Of a DNA stretch of 64,000 nt, positions 41,567 to 50,370 are shown piece by piece. Both the position numbers and the translations under genes were made by a program. Numbering within the stretch: position 1 is the first letter of the stretch; each line of letters begins with the position of its first letter. The stretch is from Streptomyces sp. RKAG293. Lineage in GTDB: Bacteria > Actinomycetota > Actinomycetes > Streptomycetales > Streptomycetaceae. Where the stretch lies: the NCBI RefSeq assembly GCF_023701745.1, contig NZ_JAJOZB010000001.1:6991001-7055000 (forward strand), read 5' to 3'. Under the pieces are notes generated by a model. It saw only the letters and a program-made list of their open reading frames with translations, had not been told where the DNA came from and made no database searches.

Positions 41567-41814
41567 GGGGTGCCTCCGGCGAAGCGCGACGTAGAAACGT
41601 TTGAGGGAACGTCGGCGAGGGCTGACGGGTGACTGGTGCCGTCGGTTCGGCGGGGGTGCTGCTCCCGTGACGGTCGCACGGGTGGAACCGGTGCGCGCGG
41701 TGGCGCGGTGGTTCCCCCGGACGGGATCCGGGGGTGCCTGTGACGCAGGCGTCCGGGCCTTTGGGGACAGACGGCGTGCGTGGGATCACCACACGCCGGC
41801 CGCCCGGACACGGC

Positions 41815-41844
41815 TTACGTTATGGCACGGGGTGCCACTCGTAA
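41815..41844 (-). promoter_or_regulatory. Promoter and operator-like inverted repeat upstream of ccr
   Basis: Nested inverted repeats TTACG (41815-41819)/CGTAA (41840-41844) and GGCAC-GGG-GTGCC (41824-41836) occur about 250 bp upstream of ccr. Read on the minus strand they give -35 TTTACG, a 17-bp spacer holding the inner repeat, and -10 TAACGT. An operator within the spacer would fit repression by the TetR protein encoded next door. The rest of 41567-41966 shows no further gene. Confidence 0.5.
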
Positions 41845-41899
41845 AGACACTGCGTGCCAACAATTTCTCTCAAGTGTCATCCCGTCGCCACAAACGAGC

Positions 41900-41936
41900 A
41901 ACAGCGGCCGCCCGGATCGCCCGGACGGCCGCTGTT
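41900..41936. terminator. Hairpin terminator after the TetR gene
   Basis: AACAGCGGCCG (41900-41910) pairs perfectly with CGGCCGCTGTT (41926-41936), and the loop contains CCCGGATCGCCCGGA. It lies 31 bp downstream of the TetR stop in the minus direction and separates that gene from the ccr promoter. Confidence 0.75.
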
Positions 41937-41966
41937 CCATACCTCTGAGGGGGCTCCGCAGGGCGG

Positions 41967-42779
41967 TCAGTCGCCCCGCAGCGCCCGTTCGATGATCCGC
42001 ATCACCTCGGCGGGCGAGGCGTCCGTACGCGCCACCGTGACCACGACCTCGCCGGTCTGCGAGACCGCCGCGGCGGGCGCCGGAGCGGGGCCCGCCGGCC
42101 GCCCGACCCCTATGCCGGTGCCGAACGTCACCTTGATCACATCGAAGGCGTGATCCAGCTGCGCCTCCACGTCGCCCTTGCCGCCGGCCCGAAGCCAGCG
42201 CCGCAGCACATGGTTGTGCGCCGCCACCACGGCCGACGCGGCGACCTCGGCCAGCAGCGGGTCGTCGTCGCCGTCGTGGTGCGCCGACTCGTCGAAGTGG
42301 CCCAGCAGATAACGGGTGAAGAGCCGCTCGTAGCGGGCCACCGAAGCGATCTCGCGCTCCCGCAGCGTCGGTACCTCACGAGTCAGCCGGTACCGCTCCA
42401 CGGAGACCTCGGGGGACTCCGCGTACATCCGCAGCACCTCGGTGATGCCGCGGCACACGGTGTCCAGCGGGTGCTCATGGGGTTCGGCGGAGTCCAGGAC
42501 GGCCTGGACCCGCACCAGGGTGTCGTCGTGGTCGGGGAAGATCGCCTCTTCCTTGGACCGGAAGTGCCGGAAGAACGTCCTGCGGGCCACCCCGGCCGCC
42601 GCCGCGATGTCGTCGACGGTCGTGGCCTCGTACCCCCGGTCCGCGAACAGGTGCATCGCGGACGCGGCGAGGTCCTGCCGCACCCGGTGGCGCTGGGCGG
42701 CGGCACGGCGGCCGTTCGCCGTCGCCGGCGCGGGGCCTTCTGCGGTGGTCTTCGTCGCGGACTTGAGGGGCTGGGCCAT
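41967..42779 (-). CDS. TetR-family transcriptional regulator
   Basis: This 270-residue DNA-binding regulator starts at the ATG at 42779. After a 30-residue basic Ala/Thr-rich leader comes the TetR helix-turn-helix: LAASAMHLFADRGYEATTVDDIAAAAGVARRTFFRHF (the recognition helix is ARRTFFRH). The C-terminal ligand domain contains ERYRLTREVPTLREREIASVARYERLF. It lies between the 3-hydroxyacyl-CoA dehydrogenase and ccr genes, both on the same strand, and probably controls them in response to an acyl-CoA. That link is inference from position and from the palindromes near ccr. Confidence 0.88.
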   Translation of the reverse strand: MAQPLKSATKTTAEGPAPATANGRRAAAQRHRVRQDLAASAMHLFADRGYEATTVDDIAAAAGVARRTFFRHFRSKEEAIFPDHDDTLVRVQAVLDSAEPHEHPLDTVCRGITEVLRMYAESPEVSVERYRLTREVPTLREREIASVARYERLFTRYLLGHFDESAHHDGDDDPLLAEVAASAVVAAHNHVLRRWLRAGGKGDVEAQLDHAFDVIKVTFGTGIGVGRPAGPAPAPAAAVSQTGEVVVTVARTDASPAEVMRIIERALRGD

Positions 42780-42876
42780 ACGTGGAACGTACTCCATGGC
42801 CGGGCCCGCGCGGGACGTACGGGGCGGCCGGGACGGCCCGCGCGGGCCGAGCAGACCACCCCAGCCGCCCTCATGA

Positions 42877-44691
42877 TCAGCGCCGGGCATACTCGCGGAA
42901 GCCGCGGCCCGTCTTGCGGCCCAGGCACCCCGCCGACACCAGGTGTTCCAGCAGCGGCGAGGGCGCCAGGCCCGGGTCGCGGAACTCCTTGTGCAGCACC
43001 TGCTCGATCGCCAGGGACACGTCCAGGCCGACGACGTCCAGCAGCTCGAACGGGCCCATCGGGTACCCGCCGCCGAGCTTCATGGCGGTGTCGATGTCCG
43101 CCACCGTCGCGTAGTTCTCCTGGACCATCTTCACGGCGTTGTTCAGGTACGGGAACAGCAGCGCGTTGACGATGAAGCCGGCCCGGTCCCCGCAGTCCAC
43201 GGCGTGCTTGCGCACCTTCGTGCACACCTCGCGGACGGTGGCGTGCACATCGTCCGAGGTCAGGACGGTACGGACCACCTCGACGAGCTTCATCGCGGGC
43301 GCCGGGTTGAAGAAGTGCATCCCGATCACGTCCCGCGGGCGCGCGGTGGCGCGGGCGATGGCGATGACGGGCAGCGAGGACGTCGTGGTGGCCAGCACCG
43401 CACCGGGCTTGCACACCTCGTCCAGCGCGGCGAAGAGCGCCTGCTTGACGGCGAGGTCCTCGGCGACCGCCTCGACGGCCAGATCGACGTCGCCGAAGGC
43501 GTCGTACGAGCCGGCCGGCGTCACCCGGGCGACGGCCGCGTCGCGCTGCTCCTGCGTCAGCCGCCCCTTGGCGACCGAGCGGTCCAGCGACTTGGCCAGC
43601 TTGGCGACGGCCTGGTCGGCCTTCTCCTGCGAGCGGGCGGCCAGCACGACGTCGTAGCCGGCCTTCGCGAAGACCTCGGCGATACCGGTCGCCATGGTGC
43701 CGGATCCGGCGACGCCCACACTGCGGACGTCGCGGCCCGCGACACCGGCGGCCCCGGCGGTGCCCGGGGTCGAGGCGTCGGTGACGACGACCTCGCTGCC
43801 GGGAGCCTCGTAGGTGTAGAAACCGCGGCCCGACTTGCGGCCCGACAGACCGGCGGCGGCCAGCTGGCCGAGGATCGGGGCGGGCGCGTGCAGCCGGTCG
43901 TGGGACGCCTCGTACATCGCCTCCAGGACGGTCTGCGCGGTGTCGATGCCGATCAGGTCGAGCAGCGCCAGCGGGCCCATCGGCAGGCCGCAGCCGAGCC
44001 GCATCGCCGCGTCGATGTCCTCGCGGGTCGCGTACTTCGACTCGTACATCGCCGCGGCCTGGTTGAGATAGCCGAACAGCAGGCCGTCCGCGATGAAGCC
44101 GGGACGGTCGCCGACCGGGACCGGCTCCTTGCCGAGCGCGCGCACCAGCGCGGTCACCGAGGCGGTCGCCTCCGGCGAGGTCAGGACGGTGGAGACCACC
44201 TCGACCAGCTTCATGGCGGGCGCCGGGGCGAAGAAGTGCAGCCCGAGGACGCGGTCCGGGCGCGAGGTGTGCGAGGCCAGCCGGGTCACCGACAGGGCGT
44301 TGGTGCCGGTCGCGATGATGGCGTCCGGCTTCACGATCACGTCGAGCGCCTCGAAGACCGCCTGCTTGGCCTCGAACTGCTCGTTCACGACCTCGATGAC
44401 CAGATCGGCCTCGGCGGCCGCCTGCAGGTCGGGGAAGGTGCGGAACCGCGCGAGGGTGTCGGCGCGCTCGGCCTCGGTGAGCCGGCCGCGCTCCACGGCA
44501 CGCGCCGTGGACTGGTCCAGTGCCGTGACAGCCGTGCGGGCGGCGGTGTCGCTGATGTCGATGCCGATGACCTCATGGCCGGCGCGGGCCATGACCTCGG
44601 CGATTCCGGCGCCCATGGTGCCGAGGCCGATGACGGCGACGGTGGGCAGGGCGAGGGAGGGCAGGGGACTGCTGCTGGACGGACGGTCCAT
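42877..44691 (-). CDS. Two-unit 3-hydroxybutyryl-CoA dehydrogenase (3-hydroxyacyl-CoA dehydrogenase)
   Basis: This oxidoreductase interconverts acetoacetyl-CoA and 3-hydroxybutyryl-CoA. The 604 residues contain two complete copies of the 3-hydroxyacyl-CoA dehydrogenase unit: the Rossmann motifs VIGLGTMGAGIAEVMARAG (unit 1) and GVAGSGTMATGIAEVFAKAG (unit 2). Each unit has its own C-terminal helical domain with GLHFFAPAPAMKLVEVV or GMHFFNPAPAMKLVEVV. It is therefore an internal duplication. The product feeds crotonyl-CoA to Ccr. The TetR gene follows after 98 bp on the same strand. The start at 44691 is chosen because similarity begins there. Confidence 0.92.
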   Translation of the reverse strand: MDRPSSSSPLPSLALPTVAVIGLGTMGAGIAEVMARAGHEVIGIDISDTAARTAVTALDQSTARAVERGRLTEAERADTLARFRTFPDLQAAAEADLVIEVVNEQFEAKQAVFEALDVIVKPDAIIATGTNALSVTRLASHTSRPDRVLGLHFFAPAPAMKLVEVVSTVLTSPEATASVTALVRALGKEPVPVGDRPGFIADGLLFGYLNQAAAMYESKYATREDIDAAMRLGCGLPMGPLALLDLIGIDTAQTVLEAMYEASHDRLHAPAPILGQLAAAGLSGRKSGRGFYTYEAPGSEVVVTDASTPGTAGAAGVAGRDVRSVGVAGSGTMATGIAEVFAKAGYDVVLAARSQEKADQAVAKLAKSLDRSVAKGRLTQEQRDAAVARVTPAGSYDAFGDVDLAVEAVAEDLAVKQALFAALDEVCKPGAVLATTTSSLPVIAIARATARPRDVIGMHFFNPAPAMKLVEVVRTVLTSDDVHATVREVCTKVRKHAVDCGDRAGFIVNALLFPYLNNAVKMVQENYATVADIDTAMKLGGGYPMGPFELLDVVGLDVSLAIEQVLHKEFRDPGLAPSPLLEHLVSAGCLGRKTGRGFREYARR

Positions 44692-44963
44692 CGCGAAACT
44701 CCAGATGCTGAGGAGACCGCGGCTGCCGGGAGGCGCGCGCGGCTGAGGAGTTGGTGGAGTCGCGGGCCACGGAGATGGGGTGGATGCCCGCATGAGGGTG
44801 AGGGGCGGGCCCTGTCCCGGGGCCGCGCCGCGATGGTGCCGAACCGACGTGAAGTGTTGCGTGCTGCTGAGCGGTGGTGCGTGCCAGGACCGCGTACGGG
44901 TGGTGCGTTCCGGGCTGTGCGCGGCGGCTGCGTCACCAGGCTGCCGTGCACGTTGGTCCGAGG

Positions 44964-44979
44964 GTAACCGGCCGGTAAC
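44964..44979. promoter_or_regulatory. GTAAC-N6-GTAAC direct repeat in the divergent region before the dehydrogenase
   Basis: GTAAC at 44964-44968 and at 44975-44979 are repeated with an 11-bp period, one helical turn. This is the spacing of response-regulator sites (PhoP/MtrA/GlnR-like) in streptomycetes. It lies in the 355-bp region 44692-45046, which holds no gene. That region also has GGTGGTGCGT at 44873-44882 and 44899-44908. The regulator is not known. Confidence 0.4.
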
Positions 44980-45046
44980 CTACGCGCCAGACCACCGCCC
45001 ATGTGATCTGTGCCGCGTACAGATGAGCGCGCCGTAGGCTGAGCGG

Positions 45047-45595
45047 GTGGATTCCGCAGCGCGCGACGAACTGGCCGGCGTACTCACCGCACCGGGACAG
45101 CCCCTGGAAGCCAGGGAGGCCGCCGCCGTGGCCCTGGCTACCGCGGGCGACCGGAGGGCCTTCGAAACCCTCGCCCTCCTGCTCAACTACCGCGAGCCGG
45201 AACGGGCCGAGAACGCGGCCCGCGCACTGGCCCTTCTGGGGGACCCGCGCACCGCGCGGGCCGCCGCCGCGCTCGCGACCAATCCGCTCCGGGTCGCCTA
45301 CGCCGTACCGCCGATCCGGCTGCTCGTCCAACTGAGGGCGCCGGAATCCGTCCCCGCGCTCATCGAGACCCTGGACCGGCTGCTGGCCGAGCGGACCCTC
45401 GGCTGGGACGCCGTCCCCGCCTGCGTGGAGGGGCTCGGCGAGCTGGGCGACCCCCGGGCGGCGACCGTACTGCGGGCCGCGTGCGCGCATCCGCGACTGC
45501 GCACGGCCGCCGCCGCGGCCCTCGAACGGATCGGCGGCTACGAGGCGGACGCGTCCGACACGCAGGTCGCTTCCGACGAGGCGCCGCGCACGTAG
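45047..45595 (+). CDS. HEAT-repeat domain protein
   Basis: This 182-residue protein starts at GTG. It is built of HEAT-like helix pairs of about 30 residues: LEAREAAAVALATAGDRRAFETL, PERAENAARALALLGDPRTARAA, APESVPALIETLDRLL, and WDAVPACVEGLGELGDPRAATVL. Such repeats give a protein-interaction surface; no enzyme activity is indicated. The final 58 bp overlap the convergent GNAT gene. It is divergent from the dehydrogenase gene, with a 355-bp gap. Confidence 0.82.
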   Translation: MDSAARDELAGVLTAPGQPLEAREAAAVALATAGDRRAFETLALLLNYREPERAENAARALALLGDPRTARAAAALATNPLRVAYAVPPIRLLVQLRAPESVPALIETLDRLLAERTLGWDAVPACVEGLGELGDPRAATVLRAACAHPRLRTAAAAALERIGGYEADASDTQVASDEAPRT

Positions 45596-46089
45596 CGCAC
45601 CTCTCGCAGGAACACGTCGTCGTAGTCCTCCTGCTGTTCGGCGCCGTCGGCCACGAAGCCGGCCCTCTCGTAGAAGCGGCGGGCGCGCGCGTTGTCGGCC
45701 AGCACCCAGAGCCGCAGCCGCGGGAAGCCGCGGTCCGCCGCGCGGGCCAGCACCGCGCTGATGAGCGCCCGGCCCGCGCCGGTGCCGATCCGGTCCGGGC
45801 GGACGTAGATCGCGTACAGCTCGCCGTCGCCCGGCTCGGCGTCGTCGCCCCGGTACGGGCCGTGGGCGGCCCAGCCGGTGACCTCGGTCCCGTCGGCCGA
45901 CACGAGGTTCTCCACCCGGCCGGTGTCGTGGGCGAACCACTCGCGGCGCCGGGCCGCGTCCTCCGGCGCCGACATCGCGTCGAGGTAGTCCTGCGGCACG
46001 ATGCCGGCGTACGCGCTCTGCCAGCCGTGCACCCGGATCGCGGAAACGGCGTCGATGTCGTCGCCGGTCATCACTCGAACGTCGGTCAT
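45538..46089 (-). CDS. GNAT-family N-acetyltransferase (second)
   Basis: This 183-residue acetyl-CoA-dependent acetyltransferase contains motif A, LYAIYVRPDRIGTGAGRALISAV (near residues 92-114), and motif B, LWVLADNARARRFYERAGF. It starts at the ATG at 46089, with TCTCCTGCC on the plus strand (GGCAGGAGA) as ribosome binding site. The C-terminal tail is polar and overlaps the HEAT gene antisense by 58 bp. The next minus-strand gene, the radical SAM, ends 11 bp upstream, so cotranscription is likely. The target is unknown. Confidence 0.88.
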   Translation of the reverse strand: MTDVRVMTGDDIDAVSAIRVHGWQSAYAGIVPQDYLDAMSAPEDAARRREWFAHDTGRVENLVSADGTEVTGWAAHGPYRGDDAEPGDGELYAIYVRPDRIGTGAGRALISAVLARAADRGFPRLRLWVLADNARARRFYERAGFVADGAEQQEDYDDVFLREVRYVRGASSEATCVSDASAS

Positions 46090-46099
46090 GGGCAGGAGA

Positions 46100-47134
46100 T
46101 TAGAGCAGCGACAACTGGGTCGGTCCCGCGGCCTGCACCGGGGCGGCGGCGGGCGGCGGGACGGCCCGCAGGGCGCCGGAACGGTTCGGGCCGATGCCGA
46201 ACTCCGTGGCGAACTCGTGCACCTGGCGGGTGATGCGCCGCTGGTACCAGGTGGGGGCGTACGAACCCTCCGCGTAGAGCGACTTGTAGCGGCTGAGCAG
46301 CCGCGGATGGTGCACGGAGAGCCAGGCCAGGTACCACTCGCGGGCACCCGGCCGCAGATGCAGCACGAGCGGGGTGACGGAGGTGGCCCCGGACCGCGCG
46401 ATGGCGCGGACGGTGTCACGCAGCTGCTCGGGGGAGTCGCTGAGGTACGGCAGGACGGGGGCCATCAGCACGCCGCAGCGGATGCCGTTGTCGTTCAGCG
46501 TCCGGCAGACCTCCAGCCGCTTGCCGGGGGACGGCGTACCGGGCTCGACGGTGCGCCACAGCTCGCGGTCGAGGAAGCCGACGGAGACCGCCGTGGAGAC
46601 CTCGGTGACCCGGGCCGCCTGCCGCAGCAGGTCCAGATCGCGCAGGATCAGCGAGCCCTTGGTGAGGATCGAGAACGGATTGGCGTGGTCGCGCAGCGCG
46701 CCGATGATGCCGGGCATGAGCTGGTAGCGGCCCTCGGCGCGCTGGTAGCAGTCCACATTGGTGCCCATGGCGATGTGCTGGCCCTGCCAGCGCGGGCCGG
46801 CGAGCTCCTTGCGCAGCAGCTCGGGCGCGTTCACCTTGACGATGATCTGCGAGTCGAAGTCGAGCCCGGTGTCGAGGTCCAGATAGCTGTGCGTCTTGCG
46901 GGCGAAACAGTAGACGCAGGCGTGGCTGCATCCCCGGTACGGGTTGACCGTCCAGTCGAACGGCATCTGCGAGGCGCCCGGCACGCGGTTCACGATCGAC
47001 CGGGCCCGTACCTCGTGGAAGGTGATGCCGCGGAATTCGGGGGTGTCGAAGGTCCGGGTGACCACGTCCGTCCCGAACAGTGCGGGCGTGGTGGCGGTGG
47101 CGGCCTCGTCGCGGCCCAGGTTGTCCCAGCGCAT
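46100..47134 (-). CDS. Rv2578c-family radical SAM protein
   Basis: This 344-residue radical SAM protein has the 4Fe-4S motif Cys69-x3-Cys73-x2-Cys76 in RGCSHACVYC. The surrounding FDWTVNPYRG and the later GTNVDCYQRAEGRYQLMP and ILTKGSLILRDLD segments are typical of the actinobacterial group that includes M. tuberculosis Rv2578c. These are related in sequence to spore photoproduct lyase-like proteins. The start at 47134 has GAGGAGGGCG upstream. An SOS-box-like element precedes the gene, which fits my recollection that Rv2578c belongs to the LexA regulon. The reaction is unknown. Confidence 0.88.
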   Translation of the reverse strand: MRWDNLGRDEAATATTPALFGTDVVTRTFDTPEFRGITFHEVRARSIVNRVPGASQMPFDWTVNPYRGCSHACVYCFARKTHSYLDLDTGLDFDSQIIVKVNAPELLRKELAGPRWQGQHIAMGTNVDCYQRAEGRYQLMPGIIGALRDHANPFSILTKGSLILRDLDLLRQAARVTEVSTAVSVGFLDRELWRTVEPGTPSPGKRLEVCRTLNDNGIRCGVLMAPVLPYLSDSPEQLRDTVRAIARSGATSVTPLVLHLRPGAREWYLAWLSVHHPRLLSRYKSLYAEGSYAPTWYQRRITRQVHEFATEFGIGPNRSGALRAVPPPAAAPVQAAGPTQLSLL

Positions 47135-47166
47135 GACGCCCTCCTCAGTAGCTCCTCCATAGAATA

Positions 47167-47178
47167 GAACACATATTC
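47167..47178 (-). promoter_or_regulatory. LexA/SOS-box-like element before the radical SAM gene
   Basis: The sequence GAACACATATTC differs by one base from the actinobacterial SOS core GAAC-N4-GTTC. It lies 32 bp upstream of the start codon, in a notably AT-rich patch. Divergent to it is the SRPBCC gene. The call rests on the motif plus the known SOS membership of the mycobacterial homologue. Confidence 0.45.
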
Positions 47179-47236
47179 GGTTAGCGCGTGTGGTTGGCTT
47201 GCCCGGCACATGCGGGCACGGACCGGAGGAGAAGAA

Positions 47237-47686
47237 ATGGCGCAGGTCGAGGCCACCACCCAGCGGGTCATCGAAGCGGAACCGGAGCGGGTGTACGACG
47301 CTCTCGCGGACTACGCGGGCACCAGGAAGACCCTGCTCCCCGAGCAGTTCAGCGAGTACGAGGTCCGCGAGGGCGGCAGCGGCGCCGGCACGCTGGTGCA
47401 CTGGAAGCTGCAGGCGACCAGCAAGCGGATCCGCGACTGCCTCTTCGACGTCACCGCGCCGACCACCGGGCAGCTGGTCGAGGCCGACCGCAACTCGTCC
47501 ATGGTCACCACGTGGACGGTGACCCCGGCCGGTGCCGGGCAGTCCAAGGTCGTCTCCACCACCACGTGGGACGGCGCCGGCGGCATCGGCGGCTTCTTCG
47601 AGCGGACGTTCGCACCCAAGGGACTCGGGCGCATCTACGACGAGGTGCTCGCGAAGCTGGCCGCCGAGGTCGAGACGGCCGCGTAG
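47237..47686 (+). CDS. SRPBCC (START/polyketide-cyclase-like) protein
   Basis: This small alpha/beta helix-grip protein has 149 residues. It begins MAQVEATTQRVIEAEPERVYDALADY, the usual opening of this fold, and closes with a long C-terminal helix ending LAKLAAEVE. A hydrophobic cavity for a small ligand is expected from the family. The start at 47237 is supported by GGAGGA at 47225-47230. Ligand and function are unknown. It stands alone and is divergent from the radical SAM gene. Confidence 0.85.
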   Translation: MAQVEATTQRVIEAEPERVYDALADYAGTRKTLLPEQFSEYEVREGGSGAGTLVHWKLQATSKRIRDCLFDVTAPTTGQLVEADRNSSMVTTWTVTPAGAGQSKVVSTTTWDGAGGIGGFFERTFAPKGLGRIYDEVLAKLAAEVETAA

Positions 47687-47835
47687 CCGTCGCTGCGATG
47701 GAGCCCCCGTCCGGGTTCGATCGTTCACTGATACGGGTGGTTCTGCATCGCTTCGGAGAATCGTCGCGCTTGTTCGTCGTTGTCGCTTAATGCGGGAATT
47801 GGGTGACGAGGCAGGCGCGACGAGGGGAGCGGCAC

Positions 47836-49596
47836 GTGGGCGGAACCACTCTGGCCGAACGGGCCGGAAGGTCCGGACGGGCCGAACCGGCGGACGGCGC
47901 GGCATCGGCCGGCCCTGAACCGGCCGATGCCCCGCCGCCCGGCGCGGACGGCCCGTCCGGTTCGGCCACCGGCATTCCGCCGGCCGACCTGACCCCGCGC
48001 CGAGTGCGGCTGGTCTTCCTCGGCCTGATGCTCACCCTGCTGCTCGCCGCCCTCGACCAGATGATCGTGGCGACCGCCCTCCCGAAGATCGTCGGGGAGC
48101 TGCACGGCCTGGAGAAGATGTCCTGGGCCGTCACCGCGTACCTGCTCGCGTCGACCATCGGCCTGCCGATCTACGGCAAGCTCGGCGACCTCTTCGGCCG
48201 CAAACGGGTCTTCCAGTTCGCGATCATCGTCTTCGTCATCGGCTCCGCGCTGGCCGGCTGGTCACGCACCATGGACCAGCTGATCGCCTTCCGCGCGGTG
48301 CAGGGCGTCGGCGGCGGCGGGCTCATGATCGGTGTGCAGGCGATCATGGCGGACATCGTCCCGCCCCGCGAACGCGGCCGCTACATGGGCCTGATCGGCG
48401 CCGCCTACGGGGTGGCGTCGGTGGCCGGACCGCTGCTCGGCGGCTTCTTCACCGACCACGCCTCCTGGCGCTGGTGCTTCTACATCAATGTGCCGTTCGG
48501 CCTGTTCACCCTCGCCCTCATCACCGTCGTACTGCGGCTGCCGCGCCCCACGATCCGGCCCCGCCTCGACGTGCTGGGCGCGCTGCTGCTCGCGGCCGGC
48601 TCCACCTGTCTGGTGCTGCTGACCAGTTGGGGCGGCACCACCTACGCCTGGCGCTCGGAGATGATCGTCGGGCTCGGCGCGGGCGCCCTCGCCAGCGCCG
48701 TGCTCTTCGTCCTGACCGAGCACTTCGCGGCCGAACCCGTCATCCCGCTGCGGCTGTTCCGTGACGGCATCTTCAACGTCACCGCGATGGTCGGCGCGGT
48801 CGTCGGCGTCGCGCTCTTCGGCGCCGCCAGCTACCTGCCGACCTTCCTGCAGATGGTCGACGGTGCCAGCGCCACCGGCTCCGGGCTGCTGATGCTCCCG
48901 ATGATGCTCGGCGTCGTCCTCGCCTCGGTCGCCTCCGGGCAGCTGATCAGCAGGACCGGCCGCTACAAGATCTTCCCGCTGATCGGCGGCGCGCTCTCCG
49001 CGCTCGGCATGTGGCTGCTGTCCCTGCTGGACGCGAGCACCTCCCGGATCGAGTACAGCGCCTTCATGGCCGTGCTCGGCCTCGGCATCGGGCTCATGCT
49101 GCCGGTCCTGGTGCTCGCCGTGCAGAACTCGGTGCGCCCGGCCGACATCGGCGCCGCCACCAGCGCCAACAACTACTTCCGGCAGATCGGCGGCTCCGTC
49201 GGAGCGGCCGTCTTCGGCACGCTGTTCGCCAACCGGCTGGCCGACCAGCTCGCCGTCGAACTCCCGCGCGGCGCCCATCTGCCGGACCCGCAGTCGATCA
49301 CCCCGCAGCTGGTGCACACGCTGCCCGCCGCGCTGCGCGATGGCTACGTCCAGGCGTACGCCGTGGCCATGCCGCGGATCTTCCTGTACCTGGTGCCGGT
49401 GCTCGTCCTCGGCTTCCTGCTCGCATTCCTCCTGAAGGAGAAACCCCTGGTGACCCAGCATGGTCCCGTCTCCGACCCCGCCGTCCCCCGGCCAGGACGG
49501 CCGTCGGCCGCACCGCCGACGCCGGGGGAGTCCCGGTCTGCGGCACCGTCCAGCACTCCGACGGCACCTCGGTGGGCCGGGCCGCGCTCACCCTGA
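47836..49596 (+). CDS. DHA2-family (EmrB/QacA) multidrug efflux MFS transporter
   Basis: This drug:proton antiporter has 586 residues in the reading frame and fourteen predicted transmembrane helices. GTG 47836 is chosen for its GGGAG site; an in-frame GTG 33 bp upstream has none. After a Pro/Gly-rich cytoplasmic tail come [20 protein letters not shown] (motif in helix 1), [11 protein letters not shown] (motif A), [14 protein letters not shown] and [16 protein letters not shown] (motif C). The membrane part ends near [11 protein letters not shown] (about residue 540). The last 45 residues are frame-shifted low-complexity sequence. The true gene probably continued into the domains at 49490-50282. 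Confidence 0.88.
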   Translation: MGGTTLAERAGRSGRAEPADGAASAGPEPADAPPPGADGPSGSATGIPPADLTPRRVRLVFLGLMLTLLLAALDQMIVATALPKIVGELHGLEKMSWAVTAYLLASTIGLPIYGKLGDLFGRKRVFQFAIIVFVIGSALAGWSRTMDQLIAFRAVQGVGGGGLMIGVQAIMADIVPPRERGRYMGLIGAAYGVASVAGPLLGGFFTDHASWRWCFYINVPFGLFTLALITVVLRLPRPTIRPRLDVLGALLLAAGSTCLVLLTSWGGTTYAWRSEMIVGLGAGALASAVLFVLTEHFAAEPVIPLRLFRDGIFNVTAMVGAVVGVALFGAASYLPTFLQMVDGASATGSGLLMLPMMLGVVLASVASGQLISRTGRYKIFPLIGGALSALGMWLLSLLDASTSRIEYSAFMAVLGLGIGLMLPVLVLAVQNSVRPADIGAATSANNYFRQIGGSVGAAVFGTLFANRLADQLAVELPRGAHLPDPQSITPQLVHTLPAALRDGYVQAYAVAMPRIFLYLVPVLVLGFLLAFLLKEKPLVTQHGPVSDPAVPRPGRPSAAPPTPGESRSAAPSSTPTAPRWAGPRSP

Positions 49597-50282
49597 TCGA
49601 CGTCACCGGCCGGCAGATCGGCCGCGGGGCGACGGGCGAGGACGGGCGGTACGCGCTGAGCACCCCCGGCACCGGCAGCTATGTGCTGATCGCGGCCGCG
49701 GGCGGGCATCAGCCGCAGGCCGTCAGCGTGACGGTCGGCGACCGGCCGGTCGAGCTGGACGTGGTGCTCGGCGGCGCCGGCCGGCTGGCCGGCACGGTGC
49801 ACACCTCGGACGGCACCCCGGTCCGCGACGCCATCGTGACGCTCACCGACGTACGCGGCGACGTCGTCTCCAGCACCCGCAGCGCCCGCGAGGGCAGCTA
49901 CGTGCTGACCGATCTGGTGGCGGGCGAGTACACGCTGGCCGCCAGCGCTCCCGCCTACCGCCCGGCCGCGCTGCCGGTCTCGGTGCAGGCCGCCCGGGAG
50001 ACCCGGCAGGACGTCGAACTGGCCGGCGGCGCGGTGCTGCGCGGCACGGTGCGGGCGCCCGGCGGCCGGGTGGTCGAGGACGCCCGGGTCACCCTGCTCG
50101 ACGCGGCGGGCAACGTGGTGGACTCGGTGACGACGGGGGCCGACGGCCTCTTCCGCTTCGTCGATCTGGCGGCCGGCGAGTACACCGTGATCGCCGCCGG
50201 GTATCCGCCGGTGGCCACCGTCCTTCAGGTCGCCGGCGGTGGGCGCACCGAACGCGATCTGCAGCTGGGGCACGAGGACTGA
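49490..50282 (+). pseudogene. Detached C-terminal part of the DHA2 transporter: three carboxypeptidase-regulatory-like domains
   Basis: This frame encodes about three tandem repeats of roughly 80 residues, each a carboxypeptidase-regulatory/CnaB-like beta-sandwich: [40 protein letters not shown] and LRGTVRAPGGRVVEDARVTL begin the three. There is no usable start codon near its beginning in this frame, so it is not an independent gene. It would be continuous with the transporter if one base were added in the linker. Candidates are the C-run 49485-49489 and the G-run 49524-49528. I recall similar fusions in other streptomycete exporters. It is a frameshift or a sequence error. Confidence 0.75.
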
Positions 50283-50370
50283 CGCAGGGGCTGACAGGGC
50301 GCGCGGATGACGTGGAACTCCCTCGGCGCCCGGGTGCGGCGAGGGAGGCGTGCGCCGGGCGGCGCCGGGG

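Noticed and set aside
46990-47271. Leader peptide before the radical SAM gene
   Set aside because: A frame starting near the SOS-like box overlaps the gene out of frame but shows low-complexity Pro/Ser composition and no sign of selection.
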